From assembly GCA_031275955.1 (NCBI GenBank), contig JAISNZ010000201.1:1-8805 (forward strand): a stretch of 8,805 nucleotides of DNA, written 5' to 3'. Source of the DNA: Desulfovibrio sp. (GTDB lineage Bacteria; Desulfobacterota; Desulfovibrionia; Desulfovibrionales; Desulfovibrionaceae). The position numbers and the translations under genes are program-made. Shown here one piece after another: positions 1 through 5,331 of this stretch. The notes under the pieces are model-generated. The model had not been told where the DNA came from. It did not search any database and saw nothing but the letters and a program-made list of their open reading frames with translations. How positions within the stretch are numbered: the first letter of the stretch is position 1; each line of letters begins with the position of its first letter.

Positions 1-590
1 GTCTGGTCATCCTGGACGAGATCGGCCGGGGCACCAGCACCTTTGACGGTCTGGCCCTGGCCTGGGCCGTCGCGGAGGAACTGGTCCGGCGCGCCGATGG
101 TTCCATCCGCACCCTCTTCGCCACCCATTATCATGAGCTGACCATCCTGGAAGGACGCCTGGCCGGGATTCACAACATGAATATCGCCATTGCCGAGGCG
201 CGCGGAGAACTACTTTTCACCAGACGCCTGGTTCCGGGACCTGCGGACAAGAGTTACGGCATTGAGGTCGCCCGTCTGGCCGGGGTGCCGCAATCCGTTG
301 TCCAGCGGGCAAAGAGCATCCTGCATGTCCTGGATTCCTCCCGTTCCGCCAGCGTTAAACAGCAAACCGGCGCGGCCCTGCAGGGCCTTTTACCGGGCAT
401 TGCCGCAACCCCCCGGGACCCGCCGGACCCCCCCCCCCAGCCGGAGGCGGTCGTGGAACATCCCCTTTTTACAACCCTGCGCGATCTTGATACAGATAAT
501 CTGACGCCCCTGAAGGCCCTGGCGCTCATTACGGAATGGAAGCTGCTCTGGTTCCAGGCCAAAGAATCGCCCCCAAAGCATAACCCGTGA
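1..590 (+). CDS. mutS: DNA mismatch repair protein MutS, C-terminal part (5' end outside window)
   Basis: The reading frame is open from base 3 to a TGA at 588-590, giving the last 195 residues of a protein usually about 850-900 residues long. MutS recognises mismatches and small loops and uses ATP to recruit MutL. Visible ATPase parts are the Walker B and following signature (LVILDEIGRGTSTFDG at the very start) and the switch histidine segment FATHYHEL near residue 40. The helix-turn-helix dimer region follows (KSYGIEVARLAGVP). A proline-rich linker (around residues 137-151) then leads to the conserved C-terminal oligomerisation tail (DTDNLTPLKALALITEWK). The linker contains an uninterrupted run of 11 C at 428-438, so a one-base slip would remove the tail. 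The Walker A motif must lie upstream of the window. Identification is secure. Confidence 0.97.
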   Translation, partial: LVILDEIGRGTSTFDGLALAWAVAEELVRRADGSIRTLFATHYHELTILEGRLAGIHNMNIAIAEARGELLFTRRLVPGPADKSYGIEVARLAGVPQSVVQRAKSILHVLDSSRSASVKQQTGAALQGLLPGIAATPRDPPDPPPQPEAVVEHPLFTTLRDLDTDNLTPLKALALITEWKLLWFQAKESPPKHNP

Positions 591-591
591 A

Positions 592-620
592 CCGGCGCAT
601 CCGGATCGCCGGACATTTTT
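592..620 (+). terminator. Possible intrinsic terminator after mutS
   Basis: CCGGCG (592-597) pairs with CGCCGG (607-612) around a 9-nt loop that itself contains the palindrome ATCCGGAT. Five T residues follow at 616-620, three bases after the stem. The stem begins two bases after the mutS stop. It is short and the T run is short, so read-through into the lipoprotein gene is plausible. Confidence 0.4.
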
Positions 621-663
621 CCCGAAAAACAAAAAACCGCCCCTTCTCCGGGAGGCCCGCATC

Positions 664-1254
664 ATGATTCACGCCACTTCCGCCGCCGCAGGCCAGATCG
701 AAAAAACACAACCGGCAACACCTCCAGGCGGAGTCCCGGACAGATCCCGCTCCGGCCCCTGCGCCGGAAATTGTCCTTCCTCCCACGAGGTTCCAAAAAC
801 CGCCCCTGTCCGCGGAAACGGAAAAACGGGCCTGCTCTCCCTCTTCCTGCTCTGCTGCCTTCTTATCCTTCCCGCCTGCGGGAAAAAAGGCCCCCCGGAA
901 CCGCGCGACTCCAGCAGAACCTTTCGCTGGGCCGAGGTGCAGGCCGAAATGACAGGTCCCTGCCTGGGCTTTTCCGGTTCCCTGGAGGGCGCTTACGGCA
1001 ACCTGGACGGCATCCGGATAGAACTGTCCCCGGTCAACGGCCCGGACGACTGCCCAGGCTGCCCTTTCGTCCCCCGCGAAATTGCTCTCTTTTCTCCGTC
1101 CGACGCCGGTTTCGACCCGCGCAGCGGAGAAATAGCCTTCGCGTACTGCCCGGTCCCGGCCATGGCCTACCGCTGGCGCCTCATCGGCATAAGCGTCTAC
1201 ACCAGTCTGCCCCACGCCGTCTCTGCCGTAAAAATGACCGGGAACATGCGCTAG
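664..1254 (+). CDS. Putative outer-membrane or periplasmic lipoprotein, function unknown
   Basis: A 196-residue protein with a strong Shine-Dalgarno (GGGAGG at 650-655, 8 nt before the ATG). A hydrophobic segment at about residues 56-71 ends in the lipobox LPAC with Cys72 as the predicted lipidated residue, followed by GKKGPPEP. This Gly/Lys/Pro-rich sequence after the cysteine is typical of small proteobacterial lipoproteins. The mature part has four further cysteines (100, 130, 133, 162), including a CPGC pair, that could form disulfides. The oddity is the 50-residue polar, proline-rich stretch ahead of the signal peptide. No ATG, GTG or TTG occurs in frame between residue 1 and the hydrophobic core, so a shorter start is not available. 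It follows mutS by 73 nt. I do not recognise a functional domain. Confidence 0.75.
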   Translation: MIHATSAAAGQIEKTQPATPPGGVPDRSRSGPCAGNCPSSHEVPKTAPVRGNGKTGLLSLFLLCCLLILPACGKKGPPEPRDSSRTFRWAEVQAEMTGPCLGFSGSLEGAYGNLDGIRIELSPVNGPDDCPGCPFVPREIALFSPSDAGFDPRSGEIAFAYCPVPAMAYRWRLIGISVYTSLPHAVSAVKMTGNMR

Positions 1255-1283
1255 TCGGCCCTGAAAAACTACAAACGCATTGA

Positions 1284-1762
1284 TCAAGAAGGCAACATGG
1301 GCCTACAACCGTATTGGTAATAAGCAAACCAGCCGTCCAAGTAGCTGTTCAACCGTTCGATGATTCGCTCAAACGCTTTGCCCTGGTTGCGCCGGGTCAG
1401 GAATCGGATCTGATTCTTGAACCGGACCAGACTCTCCGGGCTGATGCGCAGTTCACCTCCCCGTGGGGTTCCCTCTTCCCGGCGGACACACACGCCGTCC
1501 TGCATCAGGCCCGCGTTCAGAAAGGCGCGGGTGACGCGCAGAAAGCGCTTGTCCCTGACGTGCCGGGCAAGTCTGTGGCCCGCTCCATAAGTTGTTCCGT
1601 CAGAAGTGCAGTTTCACCGTTCGTTGTGAGTTTTGGCCGCTCCCCGCTTCCGGCAGATTCGATTGCGTCTGCACCGCCCGGGACGTGGCACGAGAGGGAA
1701 TGTCCGGGACGCTTCGCTTGTCCCCCTTCTCCTATCCGCGTTTGCTGCTGCTTCGTACTCAT
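1284..1762 (-). pseudogene. ltrA: Group II intron reverse transcriptase/maturase, remnant with internal deletions
   Basis: The first frame starts at the ATG at 1762 with MSTKQQQTRIGEG and reaches TALLTEQLMERATDL, the usual N-terminal lead-in of these enzymes. The frame then shifts near 1558. The second frame gives RHVRDKRFLRVTRAFLNAG and GVCVRREEGTPRGGEL, which match the RT segment just before the catalytic core. It then jumps directly to RISPESLVRFKNQIRFLTRR and the maturase (domain X) motif LNSYLDGWFAYYQYG. The block between these, which should carry the YADD catalytic motif, is missing. So is most of the first RT region after LMERATDL. The frame ends at a TGA (1284-1286) soon after domain X begins. 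Intact relatives are about 400-600 residues. This is a deletion relic and cannot be an active RT. The gene symbol is a family label only. Confidence 0.75.
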
Positions 1763-2060
1763 CAGGATACCGTGTCCAGCTTCTGATCTTCGAGATTCGG
1801 TCCTTCACCCCCAAGAAAAGGGCTACTATGACCTCGGCAGACTTCTACCGCGATTCCGGACAGTATCCCTGCCGCCCTTGTCCCGTTTTTTTTCCCCAGG
1901 ACTTCGCGACAGACCTCCCGGAGTAAGACGCGTCTCATTCCATCGGGACGCGCCGGATTTACCCCACAGCACCCCAGTGAGTTTCGGGCATCGGAGTCCG
2001 TTGCCCCCTTACCCGTGCTGCACAGGCCGTATATCCGGTTTCTGTTCGTCGCGTCCGACT
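1763..2060 (-). ncRNA. Group II intron RNA segment upstream of the maturase remnant
   Basis: The minus strand from about 2045 reads AACAGAAACCGGATATACGG, CTGTGCAGCACGGGTAAGG, ACTCACTGGGGTGCTGTGGG and CGTCTTACTCCGGGAGGTC. It then reads GCGGTAGAAGTCTGCCGAGG and a GTCATAGTAGCCC stretch just before the maturase ATG. I recognise this succession as the RNA that precedes the ORF in many bacterial group II introns. The placement fits: it lies on the same strand and directly upstream of the maturase. It contains one homopolymer (8 T on the plus strand at 1887-1894) and no protein I would defend. The upstream edge, where intron sequence gives way to the hicAB flank, is uncertain by tens of bases. Confidence 0.5.
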
Positions 2061-2152
2061 TTTTTTGAAATCCTCCTGCAGATAAGGGTCAAAGAGGCGA
2101 AAACCATCGGATCCGTGGTGTAATGAAGTCCTGCCAAACCGAAAAGAACGGC

Positions 2153-2170
2153 AAAAAAATCCATTTGGAT
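2153..2170 (-). terminator. Weak candidate terminator downstream of hicAB
   Basis: On the minus strand ATCC-AAAT-GGAT is followed by a run of seven T (plus-strand A run at 2153-2159). It lies 53 nt after the hicAB stop codon. The stem is only four to six pairs, so this is a weak call resting mainly on the T run and the position. Confidence 0.3.
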
Positions 2171-2222
2171 CTATGGCCGGTTCGGAAGAACAATTTTTAG
2201 AGGTTCCCTTATGTACAAATCC

Positions 2223-2822
2223 TTAGCGGATGGTGACGAAAAGCTCTTTGCCGAAGGCTCCCGCGATTTTTTCCAGGGTTTTGAGGGTGGGGTTGGCTCT
2301 TTGCGGGTTTTCCAGCCGCTGGTAGGCCTGATAGGTGAGGCCGAGCTTGCGGGCTATTTCCGTCTGGCTTTTGTCCCCTCGCAGCTCCCGCAGTTGCATG
2401 GCTACAGCGATATGGCTGGCAACGGAAACAGGATGCCCGCCTTGAAAAGACGGCGGCGGCGCGGGGGCGCCGCGGGCGATTTCAGCCGCCAGAACGCCGT
2501 CCAGGGCCTCCTTGGCCATACGCAGGGCTTCCTCGCGGGAAAAGCCGCAGGTGACGACGTTGGGCATGTCCGGGAACTGGGCGATAAATTCTTCGCCCTC
2601 CCGCTCAATAACACAGTGGTACAGCATGGCGTCCTGCCTTTTTCGCTCTATTCCCGCCTCTTTCAGTATCCGCTTCGCCAGATAGCCGATGTCCCGGTTG
2701 CCGTGCATGGGCACCGGGACGGGAAGGTTGCCTTCTTTGACGAAAATATGATGCGAGCCTTCAATGCGGTCGAGCTTCCAGCCGTAGGCTTTCAGGATGT
2801 CAATGAGTTGTCCCGCGTTCAT
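2223..2822 (-). CDS. hicAB: HicA toxin fused in frame to HicB antitoxin
   Basis: A 199-residue protein from the ATG at 2822; an upstream in-frame TTG at 2837 is possible but less likely. Residues 1-62 are a complete HicA: MNAGQLIDILKAYGW, then GSHHIF with the catalytic His24, then the DIGYLAKRILKEAGI end. HicA is an mRNA interferase that binds RNA through a dsRBD-like fold. Residues 66-140 are a HicB partial RNase-H fold (MLYHCVIEREGEEFIAQFPD, then SREEALRMAKEALDGVL). Residues 145-199 are an Xre-type helix-turn-helix (SQTEIARKLGLTYQAYQRLE). Normally these are two adjacent genes. Here no stop separates them, and the linker is ERKRQDA. The HicB methionine (ATG at 2625-2627) has AGGA four bases upstream, so free HicB might also be made. 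It lies between two pieces of a dead group II intron. Confidence 0.85.
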   Translation of the reverse strand: MNAGQLIDILKAYGWKLDRIEGSHHIFVKEGNLPVPVPMHGNRDIGYLAKRILKEAGIERKRQDAMLYHCVIEREGEEFIAQFPDMPNVVTCGFSREEALRMAKEALDGVLAAEIARGAPAPPPSFQGGHPVSVASHIAVAMQLRELRGDKSQTEIARKLGLTYQAYQRLENPQRANPTLKTLEKIAGAFGKELFVTIR

Positions 2823-2827
2823 GGAAA

Positions 2828-2857
2828 GACAGTACAACTTTTATATTGTACTGTCAA
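2828..2857 (-). promoter_or_regulatory. Putative hicAB promoter overlapped by a perfect palindromic operator
   Basis: GACAGTACAA and TTGTACTGTC form a perfect 10-bp inverted repeat (2828-2837 and 2846-2855) with an 8-nt spacer, 5 bases before the ATG. On the minus strand a consensus -35 TTGACA (2852-2857) overlaps one arm. A weak -10 TACTGT (2829-2834) lies 17 nt further on in the other arm; TATAAA inside the spacer is an alternative -10. HicB proteins with an HTH commonly repress their own operon, so this is the obvious operator. There is no Shine-Dalgarno before the ATG. With the first -10 the transcript would start at or very near the ATG. Confidence 0.6.
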
Positions 2858-2940
2858 GCGCCGTTTGATTTTTTCCCGGCTTGCGGCAGGGTGAAGCTCC
2901 ATTTCCTACCGCCTCTGGGGCGGGGAACGGTTTTTCAAAC

Positions 2941-3118
2941 TCAGATCCTCGCCATTCACGAGGCAAAGTACGCTTTAACCGGATGAACCCTTTTTTTGCC
3001 TCCGGCTTCCTCCAGACACTGCCTGGCGACAGCGCCTTGCCTTTGGCTACTGGTTCCGCTCACCACGGCCCAGGGTGGATTTGCACCACCTTGATACGCG
3101 CTATGTCCGGCGCGCAAC
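2941..3118 (-). ncRNA. Group II intron 5' segment (domain I-like)
   Basis: The minus strand from 3118 begins GTTGCGCGCCGG, close to the GUGCG-type 5' ends of group II introns. It continues with GTATCAAGGTGGTGC, a self-complementary GGTGGTGCAAATCCACC, GGAACCAGTAGC, and the hairpin-forming CTGTCGCCAGGCAG followed by TGTCTGGAGGAAGCCGG. This is reminiscent of domain I of introns whose maturases resemble the remnant at 1284-1762, and it is on the same strand in the expected upstream position. It carries no credible protein. The boundary with the hicAB upstream flank (around 2900-2940) is approximate. Confidence 0.45.
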
Positions 3119-3120
3119 GC

Positions 3121-3150
3121 CAGCACCCCGCCCTTCAGGGCGGGGTGCTG
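3121..3150. repeat. Perfect 13-bp GC-rich hairpin abutting the intron 5' end
   Basis: CAGCACCCCGCCC (3121-3133) and GGGCGGGGTGCTG (3138-3150) pair perfectly around a TTCA loop. No T run follows on either strand, so it is not a normal terminator as it stands. It lies two bases from the proposed intron 5' end. Some bacterial group II introns (class C) insert next to terminator-like stem-loops, so this may be the original insertion target. Confidence 0.6.
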
Positions 3151-3180
3151 GCTGCCTGAAGGCCGGGGTCTCATACCAAG

Positions 3181-3440
3181 TTGCATTCAAACTCGTTTGA
3201 ATGCAAGACGCCAAAGTTTTTGAAAAACAGGCAAAGCCTGATTTTTCAAAAGCTTGCGGGCAGCGGCTTAGCCTCTGCCATACCAATTGGCTTTCTATTG
3301 AAAGCAAATTGGTCTCAAACCATAAAGGTAGTTTTGAGGAACTTCGCCGGGACGAGGAGACGCCTTCGCAACCGCCTGTCCGCAAGGACAGGAACGATGT
3401 CCTCGCCGTTGCCGGAAAAGCCGGAGGCGGCCTTTCCGGG
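3181..3440. repeat. Array of consecutive, sequence-unrelated hairpins
   Basis: At least seven inverted repeats follow one another with little space between. They are 3181-3206 (11 perfect pairs, loop CTCG), 3218-3251 (about 15 pairs with one bulge, loop AAA) and 3259-3279 (8 of 9 pairs, loop TTA). Next are 3282-3313 (13 of 14 pairs, loop TATT), 3314-3338 (about 6 pairs plus an inner ACC/GGT), 3375-3392 (7 perfect pairs, loop GCAA) and 3412-3439 (10 of 11 pairs). The 3375-3392 hairpin is enclosed by CGAGGA/TCCTCG. A related box, GGTCTCATACCA (3167-3178) and GGTCTCAAACCA (3311-3322), recurs. The array lies in the 3' flank of the HU/IHF gene. No coding potential is evident. Confidence 0.7.
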
Positions 3441-3478
3441 AAAGGCGCGCCGGCTCCAGGCGGCGCTTCGCCCCGTCT

Positions 3479-3754
3479 TCAGGAATTGAGAAACTCCTTG
3501 AGGTCTTTCCCGGCCCGGAAGAAAGGAAGCCTCTTGGGCGCCACGGCGACAACCTCTCCCGTTTTGGGATTGCGACCGGAATACGCCTTGTACTCCTTGA
3601 TCTTGAAACTGCCGAGACCCCGAATTTCCACCCTTCTTCCGGCAAGCAGGGCCTGGCGGATGCCGTCAAAAAGAGCATTGACCACCATCGCGGCTTCATC
3701 GGCGGAAAGGGAGTTTTCTTCAGCCAGAGTTCTGATCAGTTCGCGTTTGTTCAT
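3479..3754 (-). CDS. HU/IHF-family histone-like DNA-binding protein
   Basis: A 91-residue protein, the normal length for this family, with start MNKRELIRTLAEEN and an AGGAG six bases before the ATG at 3754. The N-terminal half gives the dimerising helices. RRVEIRGLGSFKIKEY (residues 40-55) begins the beta saddle. SGRNPKTGE (59-67) is the tip of the DNA-binding arm, with the intercalating proline Pro63. RLPFFRAGKDLKEFLN (75-90) closes the fold. Such proteins bend and compact DNA and assist recombination, replication and repression as homo- or heterodimers. The RVEIRG.GSF block and the LPFF.AGK.L ending lean towards the IHF side of the family, but HU-like homodimers with similar sequences exist, so I give no symbol. 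A longer upstream start is open but lacks a ribosome site and family similarity. It is transcribed alone, towards the hairpin array. Confidence 0.95.
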   Translation of the reverse strand: MNKRELIRTLAEENSLSADEAAMVVNALFDGIRQALLAGRRVEIRGLGSFKIKEYKAYSGRNPKTGEVVAVAPKRLPFFRAGKDLKEFLNS

Positions 3755-3829
3755 CGCCAGCTCCTGAGGGCCGCGCTGTCCGCGCAAAGCCCTCGGCTTT
3801 CGTCCGGAAGGAATCCCGAATTTTTTCCT

Positions 3830-3858
3830 ATTATGCTGCATTTCCCAAGGAAAAGCAA
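3830..3858 (-). promoter_or_regulatory. Candidate sigma-70 promoter of the HU/IHF gene
   Basis: On the minus strand TTGCTT (3853-3858) and CATAAT (3830-3835, five of six matches to TATAAT) are separated by exactly 17 nt. The site lies 75 nt upstream of the start codon. The leader contains a small perfect hairpin, AAAGCC/GGCTTT at 3786-3800. Confidence 0.5.
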
Positions 3859-4140
3859 GCGCATCGGAGGGTGAACGAACTTGCACCAGACAGTCCGATT
3901 CTTTGGGTGGAAGATGCGGCTTTCGATTCCGGAAAGCGGTAGAGTTTACTCCTTCCTGTGTCAACAACAGGAGAATTGCGCCCAAAATCCGCAACAAGCG
4001 GCAAAATGATGCTATTTTCGTTGCAGCTAGGTTCAAATGCCGATGCTTTAACCATAAAATCTATACTTTTGAGTGCTTTTCAGTGAATCAAAAGCCATTC
4101 GATACTGTAGGTATAGTTATTATAAAAGTTGATTACGGAT

Positions 4141-4302
4141 TCAGGGCGGATTTTTGGGTTTTCGTCCTCTTTTTTTGGGTGACGATATCCTCTCAAAATC
4201 CAGTAATTCCCCCACCACGTTCGCCTGCTCCACCGCATTCCCGGACTGCAAAATTTCATTCCTAACCTGGAAACACCTGAAATTTTTAACAAAATCCAAA
4301 AT
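4141..4302 (-). pseudogene. Possible 3' remnant of an unidentified gene
   Basis: A minus-strand frame of 53 codons between a TAG (4303-4305) and a TGA (4141-4143) ends with NAVEQANVVGELLDFERIS followed by a basic tail SPKKRGRKPKNPP that resembles an AT-hook. The last 35 residues read like a genuine amphipathic C-terminus. There is no ATG and no ribosome site; only a TTG second codon could start it. I do not recognise the family, and chance is a real alternative. Confidence 0.2.
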
Positions 4303-4368
4303 CTAAACCCACATCGGAATCTTATACCAAAAAAATGGAAATCTGATAAAGTGCCCTAAAAGTACGAA

Positions 4369-4398
4369 GCCCCAAGCTATGGGGGCCTAGCTGGGGGC
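4369..4398. repeat. Stable hairpin upstream of mazG
   Basis: GCCCCAAGCTA (4369-4379) and TAGCTGGGGGC (4388-4398) pair in 10 of 11 positions around an 8-nt loop. It sits in otherwise AT-rich DNA, 95 nt before mazG. No adjacent T run makes it a convincing terminator on either strand. It could be a structured leader element or part of a small RNA. Confidence 0.55.
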
Positions 4399-4492
4399 AT
4401 CCAAAAAGACCAAAAATCTATTTTAGGTTACTCTAACAAAGAATAAAATTTCATTTTAACCCTTTCAAGCGAAATGCCATAAAGGACACGCC

Positions 4493-5320
4493 ATGACAGC
4501 CTCCTCTCCCCTGCGGGAAGTTGAAACCGTCATCGACCGTCTTCTGGCCCCGGACGGATGCCCCTGGGACAGGGAGCAAACCCCCGCCTCCCTGTGCGAA
4601 TACATCCTGGAGGAAGCCCATGAGCTGGTGGATGCCGTCCGCCACAGGGCAACAACCGATGTCCGCGAGGAACTGGGGGACGTCCTTTTTCTCCTCCTCT
4701 TTCTCAGCCGCCTGTACGCGGCGCGCGGGGCCTTCAGCCTTGAGGAGGTCCTGGCCCGTTGCGCGGCCAAAATGATCCGCCGCCATCCCCACGTCTTTGC
4801 CGGCGCGGTCTTCGCCTCGCGCGATGAGCTGCTCCAGGGCTGGAACCGCGTCAAGCAGGACGAAAAGCGGGAACACGGCCCGCCGGGCCGGGAGGAGGGG
4901 GTTTTCGCCGCTCTGCCCCGGAATCTGCCCCCCCTGACCAAGGCCTACCGCATCCACGCCAAGGCCGCGAACGCGAATTTCACCTGGGACAGCGCTGAGG
5001 ATGTGGAGCAGCAGGCGGAGGCGGAATGGCTGGAACTGCTGGATGCCCTGGCCGGCGGCGACAAAGAGGCCCAGGAGCGCGAACTGGGGGATCTGCTCTT
5101 CACCCTGGTGGAACTGGGACGGCGCAAGGGCATCAAAGCCGCCGCCGCCCTGGACAACGCCTGCCAGAAATTCCTGCTCCGCTTTGCCCGCATGGAGGAT
5201 CAGGTCCGGGGGCGGGGCGGGGACTTCGCCGCCGTTTCCATGGAGGAGAAAAACGCCCTGTGGACCGCCGTCAAGGCCGAAGAAAAGAACTCCTCCCTTA
5301 CGCCCAACGCCTCGCAATAA
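4493..5320 (+). CDS. mazG: Nucleoside triphosphate pyrophosphohydrolase MazG
   Basis: A 275-residue protein close to the usual 260-275. It hydrolyses (d)NTPs to NMP and pyrophosphate, clearing non-canonical nucleotides and, in some bacteria, affecting ppGpp levels. The N-terminal signature CPWDREQTPASL (residues 23-34) is followed by the metal-binding helices EEAHELVDA (40-48) and EELGDVLF (59-66). The second MazG domain begins near residue 150, with KAYRIHAKAANANFTWD, then LELLDAL and RELGDLLFTLVELGR (196-210). In the second domain the first glutamate of the EExxE motif appears to be alanine (AEWLE, 177-181). AGGA seven bases before the ATG supports the start. The stop lies 11 nt before the next gene, so the two are probably one transcript. 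Confidence 0.96.
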   Translation: MTASSPLREVETVIDRLLAPDGCPWDREQTPASLCEYILEEAHELVDAVRHRATTDVREELGDVLFLLLFLSRLYAARGAFSLEEVLARCAAKMIRRHPHVFAGAVFASRDELLQGWNRVKQDEKREHGPPGREEGVFAALPRNLPPLTKAYRIHAKAANANFTWDSAEDVEQQAEAEWLELLDALAGGDKEAQERELGDLLFTLVELGRRKGIKAAAALDNACQKFLLRFARMEDQVRGRGGDFAAVSMEEKNALWTAVKAEEKNSSLTPNASQ

Positions 5321-5331
5321 AGGAAGTTCTG

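Larger units (their letters stand above)
1284..3118 (-). mobile_element. Degenerate group II intron, split by a hicAB gene
   Basis: Read on the minus strand, the order is as follows. A 5' end of the form GTTGCGCGCC is at about 3118. A domain I-like segment contains GGTGGTGCAAATCCACC (3074-3090) and GGAACCAGTAGC (3046-3057). Then comes the hicAB gene. A second intron RNA segment contains GTAGAAGTCTGCCGAGG and GGTCATAGTAG (about 1827-1852). Last are fragments of a maturase/reverse transcriptase. The protein fragments are the firmest evidence. The RNA assignment rests on recalled similarity to sequences flanking bacterial intron-encoded proteins and on the consistent order and strand. No domain V hairpin is seen after the protein, and the element stops about 30 bases from the lipoprotein stop codon, so the 3' end appears deleted. 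It should be non-functional. Confidence 0.55.
3860..4492. other. Gene-free AT-rich intergenic region
   Basis: Roughly 630 bases with no protein I can defend. From about 4000 to 4460 it is clearly more AT-rich than either flank. It holds the hairpin at 4369-4398, a possible gene-tail remnant at 4141-4302 and several A or T runs. A weak -10-like TAAAAT at 4444-4449 stands 43 nt before mazG, without a good -35. The composition contrast suggests imported DNA or a decayed gene, but nothing identifies its source. Confidence 0.5.

Noticed and set aside
1314..2123. A 269-codon plus-strand open frame across the intron remnant
   Set aside because: It runs antisense to recognisable maturase blocks and intron RNA sequence, and its protein is a low-complexity Pro/Ser/Arg sequence.
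3181..3440. Hairpin array considered as a CRISPR or integron attC array
   Set aside because: Stems differ from each other, spacing is irregular, and no repeat-spacer pattern, attC core sites, cas genes or integrase are present.
3755..4036. N-terminal extension of the HU/IHF protein
   Set aside because: The frame is open upstream, but the MNKRE start has the family-typical N-terminus and a good ribosome site, and a promoter-like sequence lies within the extension.
3903..4265. A 120-codon plus-strand open frame in the AT-rich spacer
   Set aside because: No ribosome site, no recognisable domain, and mixed composition; it looks like a chance opening.
5026..5331. Upstream ATG start for the transporter overlapping mazG by about 300 bases
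   Set aside because: The extra residues read as an out-of-frame shadow of mazG, whereas the GTG at 5332 has a well-placed ribosome site right after the mazG stop.
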